From the NCBI GenBank assembly GCA_021203465.1, contig JAJQBC010000135.1:1-33175 (forward strand): a stretch of DNA of 33,175 nt, written 5' to 3'. The position numbers were made by a program, and so were the translations under genes. Position 1 is the first letter of the stretch, and every line of letters begins with the position of its first letter. The notes under the pieces were generated by a model. It was not told the DNA's origin and made no database searches. It worked only from the letters and a program-made list of their open reading frames with translations. The stretch comes from Lachnospiraceae bacterium. GTDB lineage: Bacteria; Bacillota; Clostridia; Lachnospirales; Lachnospiraceae. Positions 23,370-32,030 of this stretch are shown piece by piece.

Positions 23370-24401
23370 TCAGTCAAACGTCACGACGACCTTCAGATAA
23401 CTGTTCGGGTCCGCGATGATCGCGTCGAACATCTCCGGTGCTTTCTCGATCGGCACCTGTGCCGAGACGATCGTGTCGACGTCCAGTCCGTGCTCCGCGA
23501 GGAACTCCATCGCCTCGCCAAACTCCTTGTGCGTATAGATGTAAGTGCCGCGCACGGTCAGCTCCTGGGTCACGATCTCCTGCATGTTGATCTCGATCAT
23601 CTTCCAGTTGTTTCCGACCCAGACGCAGGTACCGCGGTTCTTCAGCGCCGCCATCGCCTGCTGCACGGTCGGCGTGATACCGACTGCCTCGAGCGCCACG
23701 TCGCAGAGCTTTCCGCCGAGAACCTTCTTCACTTCCTCTTTCATGTCCTTGCCGCCCGGATTGATCGTATGGGTCGCGCCGAGCTTCATCGCAGTCTCCA
23801 GGCGCGCATCGCTCAGGTCGGACACGATGATCGTCCTCGGACCCATCGTCTTCACGATACTAAGGATCATCGCTCCGATCGTGCCGGCTCCAACGATAAG
23901 GACATCCTTGTCCTTCAGGTCTCCCGCCTTGCAGACACCGCCGTAAGCCACGGCCAGCGGCTCAATGAGGGCACCCTCCACAAAACTCATCTTGTCGGGC
24001 ATCTTGTACACGAGCTTCTCATTGACGTTCAGATACTCCTCGAACGCGCCGTCCACGTCGATGCAGCCCATCAGCGGCTTTCCGACGCCGCATACATTCG
24101 TGTAGCCGAGCTCACAGTCCGGGCAGCTGCCACAGAATTCCTTCGGCTGTACGGTCACGCGATCGCCGACCTTGTAGCCGAGCTTGCAGCCCTCGCCGAC
24201 CTCGACGACCTCGCCTGAGAACTCATGTCCCATAACGAGTCCGGGATTTCTTCTGCCGGTCTTTCCGAGATAGCCGGCCGTGTCGCTGCCGCAGATACCG
24301 CAGGCGCGGATCTTCAGCTTGAGCTGGCCCTCTCCCGGCGTCGGCTCCGGGCGCTCCTGCACGGAGAGCACCTTCGGTCCTTCATAAATCAATGCCTTCA
24401 T
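23370..24401 (-). CDS. Zinc-dependent alcohol/polyol dehydrogenase
   Basis: The 343-residue medium-chain dehydrogenase keeps the catalytic zinc set C37, H59, E60 and E147, the structural zinc cysteines C90, C93, C96 and C104, and the NAD(P) loop GAGTIG (171-176). It resembles threonine, sorbitol and galactitol-1-phosphate 5-dehydrogenases. In this operon it probably oxidises a polyol or sugar acid, or reduces an aldonate precursor. It is 94 bases downstream of dctM with a hairpin between, and 21 bases before the aldolase gene. Confidence 0.9.
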   Translation of the reverse strand: MKALIYEGPKVLSVQERPEPTPGEGQLKLKIRACGICGSDTAGYLGKTGRRNPGLVMGHEFSGEVVEVGEGCKLGYKVGDRVTVQPKEFCGSCPDCELGYTNVCGVGKPLMGCIDVDGAFEEYLNVNEKLVYKMPDKMSFVEGALIEPLAVAYGGVCKAGDLKDKDVLIVGAGTIGAMILSIVKTMGPRTIIVSDLSDARLETAMKLGATHTINPGGKDMKEEVKKVLGGKLCDVALEAVGITPTVQQAMAALKNRGTCVWVGNNWKMIEINMQEIVTQELTVRGTYIYTHKEFGEAMEFLAEHGLDVDTIVSAQVPIEKAPEMFDAIIADPNSYLKVVVTFD

Positions 24402-24422
24402 TTTCTTCTTCTCCTTTCATAA

Positions 24423-24451
24423 GACGCCGCCCGCACACAGCGGGCAGCGTC
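24423..24451 (-). other. Intercistronic hairpin between dctM and the dehydrogenase
   Basis: GACGC-C-GCCCGC (24423-24434) pairs with GCGGGC-A-GCGTC (24440-24451), 11 pairs with one mismatch and loop ACACA. There is no T-run on the minus strand, so it is more likely an mRNA processing or stabilising element than a terminator. Confidence 0.6.
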
Positions 24452-24495
24452 GGATTCAACAATGAAATCCTGTTATGTACAGGCAACGACTCTCA

Positions 24496-25773
24496 TCAGA
24501 GCACCGCGTTCGGGATCGCGAGGATCAGGTTCGGCATGTAGGTGATCGCGAAGAGCACCGCGAACATGATCACGATATTCGGCCAGATCGCCTTGATCAG
24601 GTCGACCAGCTTCACACGCCCAAGGCTGACGCCCACATAGAGCACGTTTCCAACAGGCGGCGTGATCAGGCCGATGCAGAGGTTCGTGACCATGACGACG
24701 CCGAAGTATACCTTGTCGATGCCGAAGACTTCCGCGATCGGAAGCAGGATCGGCACGAGGATCATGATAGCCGGGCCGGAGTCCATGACGCAGCCGACCA
24801 GCACGAGCATGATGTTCACAAGAATCATGAAGACATACGCGTTGTTCGTCAGAGAGAGGATCGCCTTCGCGAGCAGCTGCGGGATCTGCGCGATCGTGAT
24901 CATGTATGCCGCCACGTTCGCCGCACCGACAACCATCATCATGACGGCGGTGCTCTTCATCGCGTTGAACACCATCTCAGGCAGCTTGCGGATGTCCATC
25001 TCACGGTAGATGACAAGGGAGACGAGCAGCGCGTAGAACACGGCGATAGCAGCCGTCTCGGTCGCCGTCGCGACACCGAAGATGATACAGCCAATGATGA
25101 TGAACGGCAGCAGGATCGCGAAGATCGCTTCCTTCGTCGTCTGAAGCCTCTCTTTTGCAGTCTTCTTCGGCTCCGGGACATAATGCGCTTTTCTGGTATG
25201 GAAGAACCACACCAGCATCAGTGCAAGGCCAATGCAGATGCCGGGTACAATGCCGCCGAGGAACAGCGAGGAGACGGACACCTCCGCCATAACGCCGTAG
25301 ATGATCATCTGCGTCGAGGGCGGAATGATCGGTCCGATACAACCGGCCGAGGCGACGATCGTCGTACTCTTTTCTTTATCATAGCCGCTCTCCTGCATCA
25401 TCGGCAGCAGGATACTGCCGACCGCCGAAGTATCGGCCACAGCACTTCCGGACACGCCCGCGAAGATCATGGACGCGAGCACGCTCACGTATCCAAGTCC
25501 GCCCGGCAGATGGCCGAGCATGGCGTTTGCCCAGTTCACGATACGCTTCGAGATTCCGCCCGCATTCATGATCTCACCGGCGAGCATGAAGAAGGGGATC
25601 GCCATCAGCGTCACGCTGTCACAGCCGATGACAAAGCTCTGAGCGAGCTTCATCATATTCAGTCCGCCGCCCTGTGCAAGGTTCATGAAGATGCCGGTTC
25701 CAATCAGCGCGAACGCGATGGGGCAGCCGACGATGACAAGTCCAAATAATCCTACAAGAAATATCGCTAACAT
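24496..25773 (-). CDS. dctM: TRAP transporter large membrane subunit
   Basis: The 425-residue, very hydrophobic protein has about 12 membrane segments and typical DctM features: the start LFGLVIVGCPIAFALIG, PFFMLAGEIMNAGGIS, AVADTSAVGSILLP and GPIIPPST. It is the sodium-driven transport channel of a TRAP system for acidic sugars or carboxylates. It starts three bases after the dctQ stop, so the two are co-translated. The cognate binding protein gene is over 6 kb upstream, beyond an ABC cassette. Confidence 0.95.
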   Translation of the reverse strand: MLAIFLVGLFGLVIVGCPIAFALIGTGIFMNLAQGGGLNMMKLAQSFVIGCDSVTLMAIPFFMLAGEIMNAGGISKRIVNWANAMLGHLPGGLGYVSVLASMIFAGVSGSAVADTSAVGSILLPMMQESGYDKEKSTTIVASAGCIGPIIPPSTQMIIYGVMAEVSVSSLFLGGIVPGICIGLALMLVWFFHTRKAHYVPEPKKTAKERLQTTKEAIFAILLPFIIIGCIIFGVATATETAAIAVFYALLVSLVIYREMDIRKLPEMVFNAMKSTAVMMMVVGAANVAAYMITIAQIPQLLAKAILSLTNNAYVFMILVNIMLVLVGCVMDSGPAIMILVPILLPIAEVFGIDKVYFGVVMVTNLCIGLITPPVGNVLYVGVSLGRVKLVDLIKAIWPNIVIMFAVLFAITYMPNLILAIPNAVL

Positions 25774-25776
25774 ACT

Positions 25777-26289
25777 CTACGCCTCCTTTACTGCGGCATC
25801 TTCCGGATGGCCGATTTCCATAAACTGACGGATAGCGCGGCAGAAAAACTGTACGGCCAGAACCGTAAACGATACCAGAGAGATCGAGTAGACAGCTCCG
25901 TATGGAACGTGCAGCGCCGAGGATGTCCAGTCGAGCTGGATTATTGTGTAGCGGAGTGCTCCCCTCGCCAGGATCGCCAGGAACACGACGACCGCGAGAT
26001 AGACAACCCCCAGAATCACCTTGCGAACCTTATACGGGAACAAGTTCACGATAAAGTCCAGATGCATGTGCTCCTCCTTGTCGTTCGCCACAACCACGCC
26101 GAGGAATGTCGTCCAGATAAAGAGGAAACGGCAAAGTTCCTCCGACCAGGCGATGGTGGTACCCACCACATACCTCAGCACGACGTTGAAGAACGTCATA
26201 CATGTCATGACGATCGCAAATACGATCACGACCCATTTGAAGATCGCCATCACGACATCATTGATTTTCTTTAGCCAGGTAAAATTCAT
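25777..26289 (-). CDS. dctQ: TRAP transporter small membrane subunit
   Basis: The 170-residue protein has four membrane segments and DctQ-like sequence (VVLRYVVGTTIAWSEELCRFLFIWTTFLG, VNLFPYKVRK). It helps the large subunit and the binding protein. The ribosome binding site AAGGAAGGAG is strong. Only 42 bases separate it from the upstream DUF4340 gene, with no good promoter, so it probably depends on read-through from upstream. Confidence 0.92.
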   Translation of the reverse strand: MNFTWLKKINDVVMAIFKWVVIVFAIVMTCMTFFNVVLRYVVGTTIAWSEELCRFLFIWTTFLGVVVANDKEEHMHLDFIVNLFPYKVRKVILGVVYLAVVVFLAILARGALRYTIIQLDWTSSALHVPYGAVYSISLVSFTVLAVQFFCRAIRQFMEIGHPEDAAVKEA

Positions 26290-26331
26290 AGCTAAGCTTC
26301 TCCTTCCTTTTTTAGTTTATTTTGTTCTGTC

Positions 26332-27681
26332 CTACAGTTTCTCCGCGGCCTCCGCGATCGAATCCGCCGCCGTCCGGTAACACCAGAAGAGAACGGTTCC
26401 GTTCACGGCTACCGCACACTTGCGATCCTCCAGCTCATAGAACTCATAGACCTGCGGATCCTCATCGGTCAGCTCGATCTCGACGCTCAGCACCAGATCG
26501 CCCGCCTCGGAATCACACGCACCGCCTATGAGCAGATCGTTCAGCTCCGTGATGAGGGTAAGGAAATCTGAACTTTCGATCGCTTCTCCCTCACGCGTCA
26601 CACTGATCTCACTGCCGGACGAATCCACGCTCCAGACCCTCGTCTCGCCGCCGGACGTGACCCGCAGTTCCGACACATCATTGATATTGTAGTCGAAGAT
26701 GTTGTCGCCGATCACATCCAGATACGTGTCGTCCAGAAACTCCGCCGCGGTATCGCTCACCAACACCACGATCGAACTGCCCTCCGTCATCGCGTACAGG
26801 CTGCCGTCCGTTTCGCTTTCCGCAAACAGGACGCGGTACTCCTCGCCCTCCACGGTCAGCTCCAGCGTCCACGCCGGATCATCCAGGCTGTACACAGACA
26901 GATCCTCCGGTCCTGCTTCCACCAGCGCCTCGCCCGTAAGACTCGCGAGCGGCGTCAGAAGTTCATCCTCCGCCTGCTCCCTTCCGAGCCGCAGCGCCAC
27001 GGGAGACGTCATGTCGTAGTACACCAGATTCGTCGTCTCCGATGCCTTTCTCTGCGTCAGCCGCCAGACCTCCTCCCCCTGCGCGTAGAGCGCAATCTCC
27101 GTCAGCCCCTTCAGATCCTCACCCTCGAGCGAGGGAAGAATGCTGAGGTCGTAGAAGCGGTCAAACGACTCCAGAAACAGATCCGCCGTACCCGTGTCCA
27201 TAAGGTACACGTCCGAAGAACCTGAGACAGAACAATAATAATACCCCTGATCGGGCGTCTGGTCGCCCAGATAGAAGATCACGCCGCTGCTGTTGACATC
27301 GGCGATCGTCACGGTCATAGACGGATCGTCCAGCCCATACTCTGAGAGTCCGTCCTCTGAGACATTTTCGATCTTTCCGTAAAGCGGCATCAGGTATACC
27401 TGCTCGAACAGATCCAGTATGGCGTCATTATCCGCCGTGATCTCTTCCTCCTGGTACATAATCAGGGTCTCCCCGCTCACATTTCCGAGCGTAATCTCCT
27501 GCTCCTCCTGCACGATCTTCACGACCAGCACTTCACTTGATTCCGAATAACTGGTCAGATAATAAACATCCTGCGCCACTTTTTCCTGCCCCGGATACCA
27601 GAAATGCAGCAGGCCCGACGCCACAAAACACACAATGCAGACAAGGCCGAGACCGATCATCCTCTTCTTCAGGCGCTTCAT
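26332..27681 (-). CDS. DUF4340-domain protein of an ABC exporter cassette
   Basis: The 449-residue protein has one N-terminal hydrophobic anchor (LGLVCIVCFVASGLLHFWY) and an extracytoplasmic acidic body with repeated VYSLDDPAWTLELTV / EYGLDDPSMTVTI-like elements, as in DUF4340 proteins that accompany GldF/GldG-like exporters. Its function is unknown; it may be the extracytoplasmic partner of the permease. It directly follows the permease stop (TAG then ATG). Confidence 0.85.
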   Translation of the reverse strand: MKRLKKRMIGLGLVCIVCFVASGLLHFWYPGQEKVAQDVYYLTSYSESSEVLVVKIVQEEQEITLGNVSGETLIMYQEEEITADNDAILDLFEQVYLMPLYGKIENVSEDGLSEYGLDDPSMTVTIADVNSSGVIFYLGDQTPDQGYYYCSVSGSSDVYLMDTGTADLFLESFDRFYDLSILPSLEGEDLKGLTEIALYAQGEEVWRLTQRKASETTNLVYYDMTSPVALRLGREQAEDELLTPLASLTGEALVEAGPEDLSVYSLDDPAWTLELTVEGEEYRVLFAESETDGSLYAMTEGSSIVVLVSDTAAEFLDDTYLDVIGDNIFDYNINDVSELRVTSGGETRVWSVDSSGSEISVTREGEAIESSDFLTLITELNDLLIGGACDSEAGDLVLSVEIELTDEDPQVYEFYELEDRKCAVAVNGTVLFWCYRTAADSIAEAAEKL

Positions 27682-29757
27682 CTACAGATGCCTCCTTCTG
27701 AAAAAGATTACCAGGCCTCCCAGCAGCAGAACCCCCGGGATCACACCCAGAAAAATCACTGCCAGCGTCATCACGGAGGAGTAGGTGATACTGATCTGCT
27801 CCGTCGTCAGGCTCTTTGTCGGCACGTTGACCACGGCGCTGTCGTCATTGCACCATGACAGTACTTCCAGTATGAAATTTGAATTGCCCACGCTCGTCGT
27901 CGACAGAAGCTCGTCCGTGTAGAAGGAACTGCTCCCGCAGACAAAGAGATGCGCGGTCTTCTCCTCGTCGTCCACCGTCACCGTGTTTTCACTCGTCACA
28001 GCCAGTACAAAAGGCCCTGCGGTGTCGGTATCGAGTTGCGTCGTATCGTCGATACCGTCCTCGATCGCCCTCTCATAGGAAGTGGTAGATGAATTGAGTA
28101 CCGCGATCGTCGATTTTCCCGCACTGCTGTTGATCGTAATACTGCGGCACGAGGGCATCGATAAATATGTCTGGTTCTCCGAGAAGAACACATTGATCAG
28201 ATGGGAGGCAAAGCTCGGTACCAGATTCAGCGGGCTGTCGATCTGCTGGCTGGAATCCATCACCGCAGTCGAGTTCAGCGTGACTCCCCACTCCTCCAGA
28301 AATGCATCCAGAATGGGCAGGTCGCCGTCCCCCGCTCCGCGGAATACCAGAAGAGTACCGCCGCGCCCCATAAACGCATCCAGCTTGTCGATCTCAGCCT
28401 CCGAATAATCCTTCGTCGGACCCGCGATGATTACCGTGCCCACGCTGTCCGGGATATCCTCCATGCCGAGCACAAGCTCACTCACCGTATACCCGTCTGT
28501 CTCGATGAGGGACTTCAGCGTGCTCGAATAATTCTCTGAGTGCCCCTGAATCAGCACTGCCTCTTTCTCCTCATCACTCGTCACCTGCACAATTGCGGAC
28601 GTGATTTGCTTCTCCGCCTGAAAGCCGGTAACCGTATAGCCCGTGGAACTGCTCCCCGTATATTCATAGAGATCGCTCCACTCCAGAACCACATCCGAGT
28701 CGGCGGTCCTCACAACAATGCCGTCCTCCGACAGCGTAATCCCCTGCGCCGTATATTCCGCGACAAAGGAAGGATTTTCCGTGATGTTTACATACTCCAC
28801 CGTGATCAGGCGCGACAGCACCTGATACCGGTCCAGCACCTGCACGACATAGTCATCCGCGCTCGTCTCGGAATTAAGATAGATGATCTCCACCTCTTCA
28901 TCCAGATCCGCCACGATCTCCCGCGTCGTGTCCGTGATCTCGAACAGCCCCGCGGTCGTCATGTCCGCCTTCCAGCCGAAGCGATTCACCGCCTCCGTCA
29001 CCATCGTACTCACGGAAAATGCCGCCAGCACGACAAGCAGGCAGTAGCCCCAAAGTTCTTTCAGCCTACTATCCAGAACCATGACCGCGAAAAACAAAAA
29101 CAGTCCGGTCAGAATGATGTAGAGCAAGATTGACGCCGGGTTGAACACGCCAAGGGACATCTCATAGAACTTTTCCATCAGTGAAATCCGGCTCAGCACA
29201 CTCAGAAGCTGCTGATTCTGGATCGAGGAAGAAAATCCGGATGAAAACCAGAGCGCGAACAGGATCACATAGGTGCCCACAGCCGCCACAATCTGATTCT
29301 CCGTCAGCGCCGACACCAGAAGCCCGATCGACAGGAAGCATCCCAGCAGAAGCATCATCGCCAGATAATTTCCAAGAGTCACCCAGATCTCCAGCGAACC
29401 GTAAATCGCCAGAATCACCGGAAACGCGACCGTCACCGCCATACCAATGGCGAGCACGGTAAAGCCGGCAAAAAATTTACCGAGTACCACTTTGGCCGGG
29501 CGAAGCGGCATCGTGAGCAGCAGCTGGTCGGTCCTCTGCTTCTTCTCCTCCGCGAAGCTGCGCATCGTGAGAAGCGGCATCAGAAACATCATATAGGAAA
29601 TGACATTCTGAAAATAGGTCGAAATATCGCCGCTGCGGTTCATCAAATTCTGCAGCACAAAAAAGTAGCCGCTGATGAACAGAAAAATAGCCAGAAACAA
29701 ATACCCGATGACAGAATGAAAATACTGTCTCAGTTCCTTTCGATATACCGCTCTCAT
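27682..29757 (-). CDS. ABC-2 permease fused to a GldG-like domain
   Basis: The 691-residue protein joins a GldF-like ABC-2 permease (six membrane segments in about residues 1-250; KELRQYFHSVIGYLFLAIFL, MRSFAEEKKQRTDQLLL) to a GldG-like extracytoplasmic domain (about residues 260-640; DTTREIVADLDEEVEIIYL, LIQGHSENY, IIAGPTKDYSEAE) and a last membrane segment with a basic tail. Its start overlaps the ATPase stop by four bases. The substrate is unknown. In Bacteroidetes, homologues support gliding, but these fusions are common in Firmicutes without gliding. Confidence 0.88.
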   Translation of the reverse strand: MRAVYRKELRQYFHSVIGYLFLAIFLFISGYFFVLQNLMNRSGDISTYFQNVISYMMFLMPLLTMRSFAEEKKQRTDQLLLTMPLRPAKVVLGKFFAGFTVLAIGMAVTVAFPVILAIYGSLEIWVTLGNYLAMMLLLGCFLSIGLLVSALTENQIVAAVGTYVILFALWFSSGFSSSIQNQQLLSVLSRISLMEKFYEMSLGVFNPASILLYIILTGLFLFFAVMVLDSRLKELWGYCLLVVLAAFSVSTMVTEAVNRFGWKADMTTAGLFEITDTTREIVADLDEEVEIIYLNSETSADDYVVQVLDRYQVLSRLITVEYVNITENPSFVAEYTAQGITLSEDGIVVRTADSDVVLEWSDLYEYTGSSSTGYTVTGFQAEKQITSAIVQVTSDEEKEAVLIQGHSENYSSTLKSLIETDGYTVSELVLGMEDIPDSVGTVIIAGPTKDYSEAEIDKLDAFMGRGGTLLVFRGAGDGDLPILDAFLEEWGVTLNSTAVMDSSQQIDSPLNLVPSFASHLINVFFSENQTYLSMPSCRSITINSSAGKSTIAVLNSSTTSYERAIEDGIDDTTQLDTDTAGPFVLAVTSENTVTVDDEEKTAHLFVCGSSSFYTDELLSTTSVGNSNFILEVLSWCNDDSAVVNVPTKSLTTEQISITYSSVMTLAVIFLGVIPGVLLLGGLVIFFRRRHL

Positions 29758-30728
29758 GATGTCGCCTCCTCTTCCCGGTCCGAAGTCCCCTCCGCGGCAG
29801 TCAGCTGCAGATACAGGCTCTCCAATGAATATTCGACCGGCTTCATCAGAAGCAGCGGCATCTGGTTACGGCTGAGCACAAGAAACAGATCCCTGCGCAC
29901 ATCGCTGTTTACATCGGTGTCCAGACGATACGAGACGCATCCCGCCTCATCGTCCGGCTGTCTCTCAAAGGATCGGATCGCCGGGATGCTGTGCAGCAAA
30001 AGCTCGACCTTCTGCGGCTCTCCCGCAACCGTGATCTCCATACTCTTCTTCCCGGTGAGCTGTTCCCCGAGTCTTGCCGGCTCGCCGTCCGCGATCAGCT
30101 TTCCCTCATCAAACACCAGCACCCGCTTACAGACGGATGAAATCTCCGGCAGAATGTGAGAAGAAATCACGATCGTGTGTTCCCGGTTCAGGTCGACAAG
30201 CAGATCCCGGAACTCATGAATCTGGCGGGGATCCAGCCCCACCGTCGGCTCGTCCAGAATCAGGATCTCCGGCTCTCCCACAAGCATCTGCGTCACCGCG
30301 ACGCGCTGGCGATAGCCCTTGGAAAGATTGCGGATCAGGCGTGACTTGACATCCAGCACGCTGGTGCGCGCGCACAGCCCTTCCACATAGTCAGATAATG
30401 TTTTCCCTTTCAGGGGGAGTTTACGGAGTTCGCAGGCAAATGCCAGCTGCTCCTCGACCGTCATGTCCAGATAGAGTGGCGGCAGCTCCGGCAGGTAGCT
30501 GATATACTTTTTTGCTTCCAGCGGATTTTCACAGACATCCGCGCCGTTGATGCTCACGGATCCCTCCGTGGGACGCCGATATCCCGCCATCAGATTCATC
30601 GTCGTGGACTTCCCGGCGCCGTTCGGTCCCAGAAATCCCACGATCTCACCAGTCTCTATCCGAAAGGAAACGTCGTCGAGAGCCGTCTTTTCTCCGTATT
30701 TTTTTACAAGATGACTCGCTTCAATCAA
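29754..30728 (-). CDS. ABC transporter ATP-binding protein (GldA-like)
   Basis: The 324-residue ATPase has Walker A GPNGAGKST (34-42), the signature LSKGYRQRV, Walker B ILILDEPTVGLDP and the H-loop (ISSHI), followed by a C-terminal accessory domain of about 100 residues. The probable start is TTG at 30726-30728, placed after GGAGG. It powers the permease encoded downstream. It lies 46 bases after dgoD with no clear promoter between. Confidence 0.9.
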   Translation of the reverse strand: MIEASHLVKKYGEKTALDDVSFRIETGEIVGFLGPNGAGKSTTMNLMAGYRRPTEGSVSINGADVCENPLEAKKYISYLPELPPLYLDMTVEEQLAFACELRKLPLKGKTLSDYVEGLCARTSVLDVKSRLIRNLSKGYRQRVAVTQMLVGEPEILILDEPTVGLDPRQIHEFRDLLVDLNREHTIVISSHILPEISSVCKRVLVFDEGKLIADGEPARLGEQLTGKKSMEITVAGEPQKVELLLHSIPAIRSFERQPDDEAGCVSYRLDTDVNSDVRRDLFLVLSRNQMPLLLMKPVEYSLESLYLQLTAAEGTSDREEEATS

Positions 30729-30774
30729 TGTCCCGTTCCTCCAGATTCACAACTCCCCCAAAAAAGTCAGGCTC

Positions 30775-31923
30775 CTACCACTCGGCAACGGAACCGTCTT
30801 TGTGACGCCATACCGGATTCTTCCAGTTGTGCGGCGTCTTATTTTCCTCAAGCACAAGCTCTTTGTTCACATCCACGCCGAGCCCCGGCAATACCGGAAG
30901 CTGCACATAGCCGCCCACAAAGTCAAAGTCGGACTTGTTCTTCACATAGTCGAGCACAGACTTGCCGACATTGTAGTGGATGCCGATGCTCTGCTCCTGG
31001 ATCACGGCGTTGTAGCACGTCGCGTCCACCTGCAGGCACGCCGACAGAGCGATCGGGCCCAGCGGGCAGTGCGGCGCCAGCGCCACATCATAGGCCTCCG
31101 CCATGGAGCCGATCTTCTTCACCTCAGTGAGACCGCCCGCATGGGACAGATCCGGCTGGATGATATCTACACCGCCCGCCTGAAGCAGGCGTTTGAAATC
31201 GTATCTCGTATAGAGGCGCTCGCCCGTCGCAATCGGGATGTTGCACGCCGCCGCAATCTCCGCGAAGCACTCCATGTTTTCACACAAGACCGGCTCCTCA
31301 AGGAACATTGGGTCAAACTGCTCGAGCTTCTTCGCCAGCACCTTCGCCATCGGCTTATGTACACGGCCGTGGAAATCAATCGCGATGCCGAAATACTTTC
31401 CGCACGCATCGCGGATCGCGCCCACGCGGTCGAGCACCGCATCGACCTTGTCATAAGTGTCAATCATCTGCAGCTCTTCCGTCGCGTTCATCTTCACCGC
31501 CGAAAATCCGGCGTCCTGACGCTCCTTCGCGGCCGCTCCCACATCCGACGGACGGTCTCCGCCGATCCAGGAATAGACCTTCATGCTGTTGCGGCACGCG
31601 CCGCCCATCAGCTGGTAGACCGGAACCCCGAATACCTTTCCCTTGATATCCCACAGCGCCTGGTCGATACCGGAAAGCGCACTCATCAGCACGCCGCCGC
31701 CGCGATAGAATCCTGCGCGGAAAATCGTACTCCAGATATCCTCGATCCTCGCCGGATCGTGTCCGATCAAATAGTCCCGGTATTCCTCCACACAGGCCAG
31801 CACCGCCTTCGCATGGCCCTCCAGAACCGCCTCGCCCCAGCCTGTATAGCCTTCGTCCGTGACGATCTCTACAAATCCCCACCGCGGGCGCACAAAGTAT
31901 GTATTCACTTCTGTAATTTTCAT
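30775..31923 (-). CDS. dgoD: D-galactonate dehydratase
   Basis: The 382-residue enolase-superfamily protein dehydrates D-galactonate to 2-keto-3-deoxy-D-galactonate. It resembles E. coli DgoD from end to end (MKIT at the start, NPVWRHKDGSVAEW at the end) and has the same length. The metal ligands D183, E209 and E235 and catalytic histidines H185 and H285 fall at the same numbers that I recall for the E. coli enzyme. The ribosome binding site AAAGGAG precedes the ATG. It lies 107 bases downstream of dctP with a stable hairpin between, so TRAP import and dehydration appear coupled. Confidence 0.95.
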   Translation of the reverse strand: MKITEVNTYFVRPRWGFVEIVTDEGYTGWGEAVLEGHAKAVLACVEEYRDYLIGHDPARIEDIWSTIFRAGFYRGGGVLMSALSGIDQALWDIKGKVFGVPVYQLMGGACRNSMKVYSWIGGDRPSDVGAAAKERQDAGFSAVKMNATEELQMIDTYDKVDAVLDRVGAIRDACGKYFGIAIDFHGRVHKPMAKVLAKKLEQFDPMFLEEPVLCENMECFAEIAAACNIPIATGERLYTRYDFKRLLQAGGVDIIQPDLSHAGGLTEVKKIGSMAEAYDVALAPHCPLGPIALSACLQVDATCYNAVIQEQSIGIHYNVGKSVLDYVKNKSDFDFVGGYVQLPVLPGLGVDVNKELVLEENKTPHNWKNPVWRHKDGSVAEW

Positions 31924-31968
31924 CCCACTCTTCTCCTTTCTTCTCCCTTATACTGACTGTAAGAGAGC

Positions 31969-31992
31969 GGGGTACCGGTGAAACGGTACCCC
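31969..31992 (-). other. Intercistronic hairpin between dctP and dgoD
   Basis: GGGGTACCG (31969-31977) pairs perfectly with CGGTACCCC (31984-31992) around a six-base loop. On the minus strand it is followed by GCTCTCTTAC, not a T-run. It may protect the dctP message and keep the binding protein more abundant than downstream products. Confidence 0.6.
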
Positions 31993-32030
31993 TTTCTTCC
32001 CTTTTCAGCTGCCTGTCTTACCTCTTCGGT

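Noticed and set aside
24475-25749. Plus-strand open frame of 424 codons, very rich in D, H and R
   Set aside because: It is exactly antisense to dctM, whose membrane segments and motifs are clear. The charged composition is the mirror of hydrophobic codons.
30802-31956. Plus-strand open frame of 384 codons
   Set aside because: Antisense to dgoD, which is certain from its end-to-end similarity and active-site residues.
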